A stretch of DNA of 64,000 bases from Marinobacter sp. ELB17 (lineage in GTDB: Bacteria; Pseudomonadota; Gammaproteobacteria; Pseudomonadales; Oleiphilaceae): assembly GCF_000169375.1 (NCBI RefSeq), contig NZ_AAXY01000003.1, positions 304,500 to 368,499 of the forward strand, read 5' to 3'. A model generated the notes under the pieces. It was given only the letters and a program-made list of their open reading frames with translations, did no database searches and was not told where the DNA came from. Both the position numbers and the translations under genes were made by a program. This document shows positions 18,162-27,393 of the stretch, piece after piece (the first letter of the stretch is position 1; the number at the start of each line of letters is the position of its first letter).

Positions 18162-18232
18162 ATAAAAGGAGAGATCCGCCCAATACCCAATAACCGGCAT
18201 GGTGGATAGCACAACGTAAAAAACATGACAGG
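18135..18232 (-). ncRNA. Candidate small RNA, about 98 nt
   Basis: The minus-strand terminator at 18135-18161 has a promoter-like pair about 80-130 bases upstream: CTTACA (complement of 18264-18269), 18 bases, TATCAT (complement of 18240-18245). Transcription would start near 18232 and end in the T run, giving an RNA of about 98 bases with no convincing coding frame. It fills the otherwise gene-free stretch 18129-18424. I cannot assign it to a known sRNA family. Confidence 0.4.
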
Positions 18233-18424
18233 GACTATTATGATAGCGAGCCGGAATGCCGTCTGTAAGGGTTTGCCACAGGCTGCCTAAGCAGATTCAT
18301 AATCCATTCTGGCGGCTCATTCGCTGAGGCCATGGTGGGTTATGATTTACGCCCCCTGGCCCGGCAGCCGCTGCTATAATTGCATGAGTGTGTTCTGATT
18401 TATCACCTTTGCCGAGCCCGAGCT

Positions 18425-18769
18425 ATGCCGCAAACATCTGTTACCGATACCTTGCGCGAATACCAGTCGTTACTGGAACTGCTGGACGACGCCTACTGGG
18501 AAGCCAGCTGCATCGCTCACAAAGACATGCTGTACGACATCATCAGTATTTTCAGCCAGGAAGTGGCCGAGCTGAACAAACTCAGCATTCAAGACCACCA
18601 CTACCCTTACGAAGTGATCACCGAAGGCATCCGCCGCATCGTGCCGAAACTTGAGAGCCTGGACGAAGCCCGCGAACTGATCATCCAGCGCACGCAGACC
18701 CTGACCGACTTTCGCGACATTCTTTCTTCTGTATTGGGCATTCTGGAAGACCAGCTGCGCACGCTCTAG
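18425..18769 (+). CDS. Hypothetical small acidic protein
   Basis: A 114-residue soluble, largely helical acidic protein (LLELLDDAYWEASCIAHKD; VAELNKLSIQDHHYPYEVI). It has no signal peptide, membrane segment or motif I recognise. ATG 18425 is chosen over an upstream ATG at 18380 because the extra residues are cysteine- and arginine-rich and unlike the rest. A TATAAT-like hexamer lies at 18374-18379, which would place the start of transcription close to 18386. It is convergent with the serine hydrolase gene. Confidence 0.75.
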   Translation: MPQTSVTDTLREYQSLLELLDDAYWEASCIAHKDMLYDIISIFSQEVAELNKLSIQDHHYPYEVITEGIRRIVPKLESLDEARELIIQRTQTLTDFRDILSSVLGILEDQLRTL

Positions 18770-18793
18770 TCTCCTGTCTGAAACAGCCGTAAA

Positions 18794-20092
18794 TTACACG
18801 CCGACATTCACCCGCTGGCCTTCAGGCAATTGCGGAAACGCTGTACTGACGTTGTACAGAAATTTCCCCAGCGCCGGTAAATGATGGCCCACAATCGGGA
18901 AACCGGTGGTCAGTAGGCTCACTGAAATATCCCGCGCCGAATCTGCCCAGCAAAACTTGTTAATTAGCCCCACGTGGCCAAACGCATAACGGGTGTTTGG
19001 CCCCCAGACTCCTACCGGGTCGCCCCCCAGCATCATCCCGGCACTGAAGCGCATAGGCAGCATGAGAGTGCGATCGAGCTGTAGCGACCCAAATTGCTGA
19101 ATTGCGCGCTGTACCGTAATCTCACTGCAGATGCGCTTGCCACCCCACAGGCCACCATTGAGCATCATCTGGAAAAACCGCCCCATTTCCTCGGCGGTGC
19201 CATACAGATTGCCGGCGGGTATCACCGCCTGCTGGAAGCGGGGGTCATTCGTCACCGCTTCCACAGATTTGATATCGCCACCCAACGCCCGCTTTACAAC
19301 CCGCGATACCGGCCAGGTAGGCCGCGGGCCAGTAGCATAGTTAGCCGCTGGCACGTTCAAATCCGCCGCTGCGATGCCATAGGTAAACCAGGTCATCCCC
19401 ATGGGCTTGCGAATATAACGGTCCAGATACTGCTGAATCGTCAGGCCAGTTACGGTTTCGAGAACCCGCTGCAGCACAAAGCCGCCGGTAATAGCGTGAT
19501 AAAAGACTTTTGAACCGTCTACCTGCATCGCCCGTTCCTCACACAGCAGACGCCAGATTTCTTCCGGGTTCCATAGCACCTCAGGTGGCGTGTCACCAGG
19601 AATCGCCGGAATACCGCCGCGATGGGACAGTATCTGGTGCAGGGTGATGGTGCGCTTGCCGTTATGGGCAAATTCCGGGCAGTAATAAGCCACCGGGTCC
19701 ATCAAATTGACCAACCTCTGCTCGGCTAGCAGATGAATCAAAAAGGCCGTCACCGCTTTCGACGCGGAGAAATAACATACGGGTGTGTCTGTTGTCATCG
19801 CTACCCGCGGCGTATCAACGCTGTCGTCCGGACCGTTACCCCGGGCATGACCGATAGCGCGATGCAGCACAGACTCGCCCCGGTGACGCAATGAAATCTG
19901 GATACCCGGATGCACGCCGGTGCGGTAAAGACTCTCAACACTGCGCCATACCGCCTCCAACGACTCTGGTCGCAACCCTGCAGACACAGGATTTTCCCCG
20001 GCCGTATCACGGCAGGTAACGCTGGCAAGATCCTTTGGCACTCTGCACGTGTGAAGGGCGCGGCGAGTGAGTGCGTTGATGGGGCTGAGCAT
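18794..20092 (-). CDS. Serine hydrolase of the beta-lactamase/class C esterase family
   Basis: About 432 residues with the beta-lactamase-type fold. The nucleophile motif S-x-x-K appears as SASK within CYFSASKAVTAFL, and YHA (in KVFYHAITGGF) stands in the place of the YxN tyrosine motif. Family members are esterases, peptidases or lactamases; this one lacks a clear signal peptide, so a cytoplasmic esterase is most likely. The start at 20092 (MLSPINALTRR) is preferred; 20113 is a possible alternative. Confidence 0.85.
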   Translation of the reverse strand: MLSPINALTRRALHTCRVPKDLASVTCRDTAGENPVSAGLRPESLEAVWRSVESLYRTGVHPGIQISLRHRGESVLHRAIGHARGNGPDDSVDTPRVAMTTDTPVCYFSASKAVTAFLIHLLAEQRLVNLMDPVAYYCPEFAHNGKRTITLHQILSHRGGIPAIPGDTPPEVLWNPEEIWRLLCEERAMQVDGSKVFYHAITGGFVLQRVLETVTGLTIQQYLDRYIRKPMGMTWFTYGIAAADLNVPAANYATGPRPTWPVSRVVKRALGGDIKSVEAVTNDPRFQQAVIPAGNLYGTAEEMGRFFQMMLNGGLWGGKRICSEITVQRAIQQFGSLQLDRTLMLPMRFSAGMMLGGDPVGVWGPNTRYAFGHVGLINKFCWADSARDISVSLLTTGFPIVGHHLPALGKFLYNVSTAFPQLPEGQRVNVGV

Positions 20093-20248
20093 GTAATTTC
20101 TCCATGAGGGCACGGCGCCATAGTTACGCGCTTATCGCGTGAATTCAATTGTTATACGGCCTAGCCCAAAATACACCGATTAGGACGGCCAAGCAGATGG
20201 CGCTGGGCAAAAGAAGCCTAGCGCACAACTCCATGCGTGAAACCTCTT

Positions 20249-21217
20249 TTAATACGCTGCCGGTGCCGGGCAATCGCGGGTCATGCTGGCATCCGATGAC
20301 TTGGGAGCCGAAGATTCTGGGGTAATCACAAAAAAACGGTCTGGGGCCAACCGGTTCGCGGTGATCGAGGCCGCCTCTGCCGCATCGGTACAACCTTGCT
20401 TCAGCCGCGCTTCGGCGAGGTTGTTCCAACCCGATGCAATGTCTGGAAACCGATAGGTCATGGCCTGATAGTGTTCGGCTGCCGCGGCCCACCTGCCTTG
20501 CTGATAGGCAATGTTGCCTAGCCCCAATAACGCAGCGGGCTGATCCGGCCAGGCTTTTGCCGCGGCCAGATAGGCAGATTCCGCTGCAACAGGTTGCTGT
20601 GTGGTTTCCAGATCGTGCGCGGCCATCAGGTAAGGCAGCGGCTGTGCCGTTACCGGAATTTGGCCCGGCGGCACTATTATTCGGGCCCACCGGCCTGAGC
20701 GATCCCAGGTCGCCATGAAAACGGAGACTTTCTGCCGGTAGCCTTGTTTCGTTCCGGTGTGAAGAATCAGCGCTTCCCGGACACTATCAAATCCGATAAC
20801 CACGGCAAAGTGCCACTGCGGCCACCAGTTGAAACGCAAGTTTTGCAGCACCAGCACCGGGTGGCCCGCACTCACTTCGGTCAATACGCTGGTTAGGTCG
20901 GGATCCAGCGGGTACACCAGCATGCCGTATTGACGCGCAGCAGCCACCATTTCAACCTGCAACGCTCCCTGGCGCTCTGGCAGGTAAACCTGGTCAATCA
21001 ACTCATCAGGGGTGGCACTCACACCCTGTGCATTCAGCATCATCGCCAACGAAGCGGGGCCACACTGATACTGTTCCTGAGGATGAAATCGCACGCCCGT
21101 AAGCTCAGCGCTTTCGAAGCCGGTTGGCCACTGAGGCCGACTGGCGCACCCTGAGAGCAGAAACCCCAGGAATGCGGCCGTGAGTAGCCTGCTTGGTTTC
21201 AACAAAAAATCGAACAC
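20249..21217 (-). CDS. PA2778-type C39-like cysteine peptidase lipoprotein with TPRs
   Basis: About 322 residues. A lipobox LSGC follows a hydrophobic stretch, then a C39-like papain fold with YQCGPASLAMML (nucleophile Cys) and WPQWHFAVVIGFD (His), then TPR-like helices from about residue 215 (LLGLGNIAYQQGRW, WNNLAEARLKQG). The pairing with the next-listed gene matches Pseudomonas PA2778/PA2779, whose role is not established. No ATG fits: the likely start is GTG 21217, ten bases after the partner's stop, or TTG 21205. It is the second gene of the pair. Confidence 0.82.
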   Translation of the reverse strand: MFDFLLKPSRLLTAAFLGFLLSGCASRPQWPTGFESAELTGVRFHPQEQYQCGPASLAMMLNAQGVSATPDELIDQVYLPERQGALQVEMVAAARQYGMLVYPLDPDLTSVLTEVSAGHPVLVLQNLRFNWWPQWHFAVVIGFDSVREALILHTGTKQGYRQKVSVFMATWDRSGRWARIIVPPGQIPVTAQPLPYLMAAHDLETTQQPVAAESAYLAAAKAWPDQPAALLGLGNIAYQQGRWAAAAEHYQAMTYRFPDIASGWNNLAEARLKQGCTDAAEAASITANRLAPDRFFVITPESSAPKSSDASMTRDCPAPAAY

Positions 21218-21227
21218 GCTGATGTCA

Positions 21228-21629
21228 TTACCGCAAGCACCTGATGAACGGGAAGATATCGGTGGCGCAAAGCATATCGGTAATGATGAACACCAGCAGA
21301 AACAGCACAATGATACCGACAACGCCTTCACCGGCCGGAGCCTCAGCCAACTGTTGTTTGAAGTCCGCCAGCTCAGAAGGTGTCAGGCTTTGAATGCGGT
21401 CACGCACTTCCTGTTCCCCGACACCCATGCTAGCCAGAGTACCTTTTACATCATCGCGCTCCAGCATCTCCATCAGGGCCTGGCGGTCAATATCGGCACG
21501 CTGCTCTGTTAATAATTCGCCGGTACCGACAATGCTGGCAGAGGCGGGTATTGCCCACATTGACGCCAACATCATAACCATCGCCATGATGCCTGAAATA
21601 AATTGCATGTAGCCTCTGATTGCCTGCAT
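21228..21629 (-). CDS. PA2779-type small membrane protein
   Basis: A 133-residue protein with an N-terminal hydrophobic signal/anchor (residues about 10-32), a helical soluble middle (MLERDDVKGTLASMGV, QSLTPSELADFKQQ) and a C-terminal membrane segment (GVVGIIVLFLLVFIITD) ending in a TDIFPF stretch typical of this family. ATG 21629 has a good GAGGA site. It precedes the cysteine peptidase by ten bases and may be its substrate, anchor or partner; the pair's function is unknown. Confidence 0.8.
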   Translation of the reverse strand: MQAIRGYMQFISGIMAMVMMLASMWAIPASASIVGTGELLTEQRADIDRQALMEMLERDDVKGTLASMGVGEQEVRDRIQSLTPSELADFKQQLAEAPAGEGVVGIIVLFLLVFIITDMLCATDIFPFIRCLR

Positions 21630-22087
21630 GGTTTGTTCCTCATGTTCTTTTGTTGTTTCGGTGTATTGTTTCGGTATATTTTTTTGGATCACTCAGTACG
21701 ACAGTGAAGCCGCTTGTGGAACAGTTTCCGTTAAAATCAGGTTATTCACAACTAGCACCCGGCCCCATTAATAATCTTGCCATGGCCGGCACCAGGTAAG
21801 AAAATCATCGCGCCTTCACCCCCTACGTCATGGGTCAGCCATAGACGTTGGCGCTCAAACACAGAACTGACGGCCAGACTGCCACCGTCTTAACAAAAGT
21901 GTAGCCGTAATTGGTGTTCCCGCGCGGGCGGGCCGACTGAAAAGATACCCAACGAGCTTCAGGCTAGCGTCTTGATGTGGTCACCTATTCGGATCTTGCT
22001 TCACCACCAAGTTCTGTGCTTCCAGTTATTCGTAATTGGGGCCATACTGGATTTTGGGTCAATCAGTTGTGGCTAGAGGCAATCGAC
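21630..22087. other. Intergenic region with a possible decayed frame
   Basis: A 458-base stretch without a convincing gene. On the minus strand 21752-21889 is open for 45 codons and reads like the tail of a protein (WLTHDVGGEGAMIFLPGAGH), but it has no supported start and its upstream sequence is broken by stops. It may be a gene remnant or chance. The remainder presumably holds promoters for the pair on the left and the small gene on the right. Confidence 0.25.
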
Positions 22088-22204
22088 ATGAGCAAAGGAC
22101 AAGACAGTAAAAAATCTGAGAAAAAGAAACCGCTTTTGACCGCAAAAGAAAAAAAAGCGGCCAAAAAATCAAAAAAAGGTGACACCAATGTGCTGGGAAA
22201 CTAG
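22088..22204 (+). CDS. Small lysine-rich protein
   Basis: A 38-residue, highly basic protein (MSKGQDSKKSEKKKPLL, KKAAKKSKKGD). ATG 22088 is chosen because the composition changes abruptly there from the upstream open frame. Similar short lysine-rich open frames occur in gammaproteobacteria, but I know no function. The Shine-Dalgarno is weak (GAGGC 12 bases upstream). Nucleic-acid binding is a guess from charge alone. Confidence 0.55.
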   Translation: MSKGQDSKKSEKKKPLLTAKEKKAAKKSKKGDTNVLGN

Positions 22205-22313
22205 ATAGTTTTGATAATAAATAGTTCGGATATAAACAGGCCAGATGATAAACAGATCAAATAATAGACAGATCGGATAACGGAAGCAGCGCAAAAATCC
22301 CACCGGAACCAGC

Positions 22314-22784
22314 ATGACCCCTGCTATTGATGTCGCCCGCGAGGCGGGCATTGAACACCAACTACATCAGTATCAACGCGACCCTGCCAGCGCTGGCTAT
22401 GGCACTGAGGCTGCGGAGAAGCTTGGGCTGAACCCGGCTTGCGTGTTCAAGACTCTGGTGGTGGAGGTGGATGCCAAAACCTTGGTGGTGGCCATTGTAC
22501 CGGTGAATGCCATGCTAAGTATGAAGCTGATTGCCAAAGCAGCGAGCGGCAAAAAAGCCATCATGGCAGACAAGCAGCAGGTGCAGCGTAGCAGCGGTTA
22601 TATTCTGGGTGGAGTTAGCCCGCTGGGTCAAAAACGGCCGCTGACGACGTTCATTGACGAGTCAGCACAGCTGTTCGAACGGATTCATGTCAGCGCCGGT
22701 CGGCGGGGGCTTGAAATTGAGTTGGCGCCGGAAGACCTCGCCACGCTCACTCAGGGGCGATTTGTGGCGTTGCGCCAGGAGTGA
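22314..22784 (+). CDS. ybaK: Cys-tRNA(Pro)/Cys-tRNA(Cys) deacylase
   Basis: A 156-residue protein of the YbaK/EbsC editing family, which hydrolyses cysteine mischarged on tRNA-Pro. The start MTPAIDVAREAGIEHQLHQYQRD and the central CVFKTLVVEVD, with GGVSPLGQKRPLPTTF-like stretch (GGVSPLGQKRPLTTF here), are typical. The lysine in VFKT is the conserved active-site residue. It is a single-gene unit with a bidirectional terminator behind it. Confidence 0.95.
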   Translation: MTPAIDVAREAGIEHQLHQYQRDPASAGYGTEAAEKLGLNPACVFKTLVVEVDAKTLVVAIVPVNAMLSMKLIAKAASGKKAIMADKQQVQRSSGYILGGVSPLGQKRPLTTFIDESAQLFERIHVSAGRRGLEIELAPEDLATLTQGRFVALRQE

Positions 22785-22814
22785 TGCCCGACTGACTGGG
22801 CAAAATCTCCACAC

Positions 22815-22853
22815 AAAAAACCCGCAAAACGGTGACCGTTTTGCGGGTTTTTC
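22815..22853 (+). terminator. Bidirectional terminator between ybaK and icd
   Basis: CCCGCAAAACGG, loop TGA, CCGTTTTGCGGG form a 12-pair perfect stem (22821-22847) flanked by A and T runs on both sides, so it can end both the plus-strand ybaK transcript and the minus-strand icd transcript. Confidence 0.9.
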
Positions 22854-22901
22854 AATTCAGCGGCTCGGGTTATTTACCGGGCCGCTGCCACACCAAGGGC
22901 G

Positions 22902-25142
22902 TTAAACCGAGGCGCGGGCTTCTTCCATCAGCTTGTTTAGCGTTGCGCTGGGCTGCATGACTTCGGTTACTCTGCCAGCAGGCGCGTGAAAGTAACCACC
23001 CAGATCCACTGCTTTGCCCTGAATCACTGTCAGCTCTTCAAGAATCTTGTCTTTGCTGGCTCCCAACTTTTCAGCCAGCTTGGCGAAGAAGGTTTTCAGT
23101 TCCTCGTCTTCGTCCTGAGCGGCCAGTTCCTGCGCCCAGTAATAAGCCAGGTGGAAATGGCTGCCACGGTTGTCCAGCTCGCCGGTAGAGCGCGACGGTG
23201 ACTGGTTGTTTTCCAGCAGTGTCTCGGTGGCTTTGTCCAAGGTCTGGCCCAGCAGGCGTGCACGGTGGTTATTGTGCTTTGCACCCAGCTCGTCCAGCGA
23301 TACCGCAATGGCCAGGAACTCACCCAATGAATCCCAGCGCAGATGGTTTTCTTCAACCAGCTGCTGTACGTGCTTGGGCGCAGAACCGCCAGCACCGGTT
23401 TCGTACAGACCACCGCCGTTCAGCAGCGGTACGATGGACAGCATTTTGGCGCTGGTGCCCAGCTCCAGAATCGGGAACAGGTCCGTCAGGTAGTCACGCA
23501 ATACGTTGCCGGTTACCGAAATGGTATCCAGGCTGCGGATCAGGCGTTCCATGGTCCAGCGAATAGCACGTACCGGCGACATGATGCGGATGTCCAGACC
23601 ATCGGTGTCGTGGTCTTTCAGGTAAGTGTTTACTTTCTCGATCAACTGGGCGTCGTGGGCACGCTCGTCGTCCAGCCAGAACACAGCCGGCATGCCGGTG
23701 GCACGGGCACGATTAACGGCCAGTTTGACCCAGTCGCGGATGGGCAGGTCTTTAGTCTGGCATGCGCGCCAGATGTCGCCGGTTTCCACGTTGTGCTCGG
23801 TCAGTACGGTGCCGTCTTCGGCGATCACCCGAATAATGCCGTCTTCTTTGATTTCAAACGTCTTGTCGTGGGAGCCGTACTCTTCGGCTTTCTGCGCCAT
23901 CAGACCTACGTTTGGTACGGTGCCCATGGTGGTGGGGTCAAACGCGCCGTTGGTTTTACAGAAGTTGATGGCTTCCTGGTAAATAGTGGCGTAGGTCGAC
24001 TCCGGCATTACCGCTTTGGTGTCTTTCAGCTTGCCATCACGGGCCCACATTTTGCCAGAGTTACGGATCATCGCAGGCATGGAGGCGTCTACGATAATGT
24101 CACTGGGCATGTGCAGGTTGGTGATACCTTTGACCGAGTCCACCATGGCGATTTCCGGGCGGTGCTCGTAGGTTTTGTGCAATGCTTCCTGAATTTCTTC
24201 CTGCTTCGACTCTGGCAGTAGCTTGATTTTCTCGAGCACAGATGACAAACCGTTGTTCGGGTTTACGCCGATCTCGTCGAACAAGTCGCCAAACTGGTCA
24301 AACAGTTCTTTGTAGTAAATCTTCACCGCGTGACCAAACACGATCGGGTGGGAGATTTTCATCATGGTGGCTTTAACATGCAGCGAGAACATCACGCCGG
24401 TGTCTTCACAGTCTTTAATGGCCGCTTCGAAGAATGCACACAGCGCTTTTTTGCTCATGTTCATGCCGTCGAGCACTTCACCGTCCAACAGCGGCAGTTC
24501 AGCTTTCAGCACGGTCTGTTCGCCTTTCTTGTTCTCGAACACGATGCGGCTGTTGGTGGCCTTGTCCAGAGTGACGGACTGCTCTGAGGAGTAGAAGTCG
24601 CCGCCTTTCATGTGCGCTACGTGGGTGCGCGATGCCGGGCTCCACTCGCCCATAGAGTGCGGGTATTTGCGGGCAAAGGCTTTTACCGCGGCAGGAGCAC
24701 GGCGGTCAGAGTTGCCTTCACGCAATACCGGGTTTACAGCGCTACCCAATACTTTGCTATAACGGGAGGTGACATCTTTTTCTTCGTCAGTCTGGGGGTT
24801 TTCTTCATATTCCGGGACTTTATAACCCTGCTTGTTCAACTCTTTGATGGCAGAGCGCAGCTGCGGGATAGAGGCGGAAATGTTCGGCAATTTAATGATG
24901 TTGGCGTTGGGATCTTTGGTGTATTCACCCAGCTCGGCCAGAGCATCAGGCACGCGCTGGTCTTCTGCGAGGTAGTCCGGGAAGTTGGCCAGGATGCGGG
25001 CCGCCAATGAGATATCGCTGGTTTCAAAATGAATACCGGCCGGCTTGGCGTAGGTCTTCAGGATCGGCAACAGTGACCGGGTGGCAAGCGCTGGCGCTTC
25101 GTCAGTCAGTGTGTAGATAATTTTGGTTATTGACTCTGTCAT
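22902..25142 (-). CDS. icd: NADP-dependent isocitrate dehydrogenase, monomeric type
   Basis: A 746-residue cytoplasmic TCA-cycle enzyme converting isocitrate to 2-oxoglutarate. It is the large monomeric class (usual length about 740), recognised from [23 protein letters not shown], the [13 protein letters not shown] substrate-binding segment and the long conserved C-terminal half ([33 protein letters not shown] region). ATG 25142 follows a GAGGA site; an upstream in-frame ATG at 25250 would add 36 unrelated residues. Transcribed alone on the minus strand. Confidence 0.97.
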   Translation of the reverse strand: MTESITKIIYTLTDEAPALATRSLLPILKTYAKPAGIHFETSDISLAARILANFPDYLAEDQRVPDALAELGEYTKDPNANIIKLPNISASIPQLRSAIKELNKQGYKVPEYEENPQTDEEKDVTSRYSKVLGSAVNPVLREGNSDRRAPAAVKAFARKYPHSMGEWSPASRTHVAHMKGGDFYSSEQSVTLDKATNSRIVFENKKGEQTVLKAELPLLDGEVLDGMNMSKKALCAFFEAAIKDCEDTGVMFSLHVKATMMKISHPIVFGHAVKIYYKELFDQFGDLFDEIGVNPNNGLSSVLEKIKLLPESKQEEIQEALHKTYEHRPEIAMVDSVKGITNLHMPSDIIVDASMPAMIRNSGKMWARDGKLKDTKAVMPESTYATIYQEAINFCKTNGAFDPTTMGTVPNVGLMAQKAEEYGSHDKTFEIKEDGIIRVIAEDGTVLTEHNVETGDIWRACQTKDLPIRDWVKLAVNRARATGMPAVFWLDDERAHDAQLIEKVNTYLKDHDTDGLDIRIMSPVRAIRWTMERLIRSLDTISVTGNVLRDYLTDLFPILELGTSAKMLSIVPLLNGGGLYETGAGGSAPKHVQQLVEENHLRWDSLGEFLAIAVSLDELGAKHNNHRARLLGQTLDKATETLLENNQSPSRSTGELDNRGSHFHLAYYWAQELAAQDEDEELKTFFAKLAEKLGASKDKILEELTVIQGKAVDLGGYFHAPAGRVTEVMQPSATLNKLMEEARASV

Positions 25143-25315
25143 GTTCGTCCTCGAGCTACAAAGGTTGGATTCAGGACGGTCACGGCTGGCAGCTGTGCTG
25201 GGCACCTCTGGCTTTGGCTGTGACTGGTTGGTAGTTTTTATTAGACTCACTAGGATAACATTTTTTAGGGAATTGCAGCTAAGATCTTAGTATAAGGACG
25301 GATTTTGGTGGTATC

Positions 25316-25344
25316 GCCTTGGTGGGAGCAGGTCCCACCAAGGC
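25316..25344. repeat. Strong 12-bp hairpin, REP-like
   Basis: GCCTTGGTGGGA and its exact complement TCCCACCAAGGC surround a five-base loop. It lies between the end of the acetoacetyl-CoA synthetase gene (27 bases away) and the icd start. Neither strand has a T run behind it, so it is not a standard terminator. It resembles the GTGGGAGC-type REP palindromes of pseudomonads and could protect the 3' end of the upstream mRNA. Confidence 0.55.
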
Positions 25345-25370
25345 TCTTCGTTCTTTCGGCTAGACCCTGT

Positions 25371-27377
25371 TTAACCTTCCTTCGGCAACAACCCTGCTTC
25401 CTGCAAACACGCCTGAATGGCATCCAGTGCTTCCGGATTGGCCAACGCGTCGCGGTTGTCGCTGCGGGCAGAGCCGTTGATGAGGCGAGCTACGGCAAGT
25501 TCTACTTTTTTACCGCTGCGGGTGTAGGGGATGTCTGGTACCGGGATGATGTGGTGGGGTACGTGGCGAGGGCTGGCGCCTTTGCGGATTTGGGTTTTCA
25601 GACGCTTGAGCAGCTCGTCGCTCAGGGTTTCGCCATCGGCCAGTACGACCAGCAATACCACTTCTACGTCGCCTTCGATTTGGCGACCAACCACCAGGCT
25701 ATCTTTTATAGCGGCTTCGGTTTCTACCTGGCGGTAGATTTCGGCGGTACCGATGCGAACGCCGCCGGGGTTCAGGGTGGCGTCGGAACGGCCGTAGATA
25801 ATGGCGCCGCCGTGTTCGGTGAATTCGATGAAATCGCCGTGGGCCCATACCCCAGGGGCGGATTCGGCGAAGGTGTCGAAGTAGGCATTACGGTAGCGTT
25901 CGCCGTCTGGGTCGTCCCAGAAGCTGACGGGCATGGACGGCAAGGGCTGGCGGCACACCAGTTCACCGCGGCCGGAGCTCACGGATTGGCCGTTGTCGTC
26001 AAAGGCGGCGGCGTCTACGCCCAGGAAGCGGCACTGTATTTCGCCGCGGCGCACAGGTAGCAAGGGCGTGGAGCCTACAAAGCAGCCGCAGATGTCGGTG
26101 CCGCCCGCGATGGAGCCTAACAGGGCATTCGGTGCGCCGTCTGTGTAAATCCAGTCGTAGTCTTCTGGCAGCAGCGGCGAGCCGGTTGAGAAAACGACTC
26201 TGAGAACGCTCAAATCCAGGTCTTTAGCCGGGGTCATGCCGTCTTTACGACAACCGGCCAGGAATCTCGCGCTGGTGCCGAAGTGGGTGACTTTTTCATC
26301 GGCTACGGTTTGCCACAGCATGTTCAGGCTGGGGTAGCCCGGCGAGCCGTCTACGGTGATCACCGCCGCGCCGGTCAGCAGGGCAGATGCCTGCCAGTTC
26401 CACATCATCCAGCCACAGGTGGTGAAGTACATGAAGCGGTCGCCGCTGCCGACATCGCCGTGCAACATCAACTCTTTCGCGTGGTTGACCAGCAGGCCAG
26501 CAGTGCCATGTACGATGCACTTGGGTTTGCCGGTGGTGCCAGAGGAATAGAGGATATACACAGGGTGATCCGGGGCCACTGGGGTGAACGACGGAGGTGT
26601 GCCTGCGCCGGCTGCAATGGCGTCGTGCCAGTCGCTGACCAAGGGGCTGTCGATGGCCGGTGCGTCCGGTAGCTGTGGCACGCTGACCACGCATTTCAGC
26701 GAGGGCAGGCCGCTAATCAATTGGGCGAATTCTTGCTGGCGCTGGAATACTTTGCCGCCGTAGCCGTAGCCGTTTACGGCAATCAGCGCGGTTGGTTCAA
26801 TCTGGCCAAAGCGGTCCAGAATGGCGCCAATGCCGAAGTCCGGTGACGCTGAGCTCCAGAGCGCACCCATACTGGTGGCCGCCAGCATGCCCACCATGGC
26901 TTCGTAGCCGTTGGTGACAATACCGGCAACCCGGTCACCTTTGATAACGCCCTGGCTGCACAGATAGGCTTCCAGAGCGCCCACGTCGGCGCGCAACTCC
27001 GTATAGGTGCGGCGCAGTACCGGGCGGGTTTCGCAGTAAGCAACAATGGCTTCGCTGTTAGCCTGTTCGCCTTCGGCGTGGCGCAGCAGGTTGGCGGCGA
27101 AGTTCAGAGTCATACCCGGAAACCATTCAGCGCCGGGCATGTCACGCTTGCCCAATACCTTTTGCGCGGGCGTGTGGCTGATCAGTCCGCAGTAATCCCA
27201 AACGGCTCTCCAGAAGCCTTCAAGGTCGCTCACCGACCATTCATGCAGTTCGTGATAGTCCGCAAAGGGGCCGTAACCCAGGTCTTCCAGCCAGTGTTGA
27301 AAGCGCCCCATCTGGCTGTCTTTAAGGACTGTGCCAGAAGGAGACCAGACTACCGGGGATTGTTCGTTGTTATTCAT
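25371..27377 (-). CDS. aacS: Acetoacetyl-CoA synthetase
   Basis: A 668-residue ATP-dependent acyl-CoA ligase activating acetoacetate. It is told apart from acetyl-CoA synthetase by its N-terminus (WSPSGTVLKDSQMGRFQHWL) and overall length. The adenylation motif YSSGTTGKPKCIVHG, GGTDICGCFVG and the C-terminal YTRSGKKVE lysine region are all present. It is last in the TRAP-bdhA-aacS operon, 16 bases after bdhA, and completes conversion of 3-hydroxybutyrate to acetoacetyl-CoA. The gene has a good GGAG site. Confidence 0.93.
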   Translation of the reverse strand: MNNNEQSPVVWSPSGTVLKDSQMGRFQHWLEDLGYGPFADYHELHEWSVSDLEGFWRAVWDYCGLISHTPAQKVLGKRDMPGAEWFPGMTLNFAANLLRHAEGEQANSEAIVAYCETRPVLRRTYTELRADVGALEAYLCSQGVIKGDRVAGIVTNGYEAMVGMLAATSMGALWSSASPDFGIGAILDRFGQIEPTALIAVNGYGYGGKVFQRQQEFAQLISGLPSLKCVVSVPQLPDAPAIDSPLVSDWHDAIAAGAGTPPSFTPVAPDHPVYILYSSGTTGKPKCIVHGTAGLLVNHAKELMLHGDVGSGDRFMYFTTCGWMMWNWQASALLTGAAVITVDGSPGYPSLNMLWQTVADEKVTHFGTSARFLAGCRKDGMTPAKDLDLSVLRVVFSTGSPLLPEDYDWIYTDGAPNALLGSIAGGTDICGCFVGSTPLLPVRRGEIQCRFLGVDAAAFDDNGQSVSSGRGELVCRQPLPSMPVSFWDDPDGERYRNAYFDTFAESAPGVWAHGDFIEFTEHGGAIIYGRSDATLNPGGVRIGTAEIYRQVETEAAIKDSLVVGRQIEGDVEVVLLVVLADGETLSDELLKRLKTQIRKGASPRHVPHHIIPVPDIPYTRSGKKVELAVARLINGSARSDNRDALANPEALDAIQACLQEAGLLPKEG

Positions 27378-27393
27378 CCGTTACTCCGTTTTC

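Noticed and set aside
20145..20690. 181-codon minus-strand frame overlapping the cysteine peptidase
   Set aside because: It overlaps the TPR half of the peptidase in another frame of the same strand and shows only frame-shifted composition.
23343..24221. Open frame of 292 codons on the plus strand inside icd
   Set aside because: Entirely antisense to the well-supported isocitrate dehydrogenase gene, with no recognisable domain.
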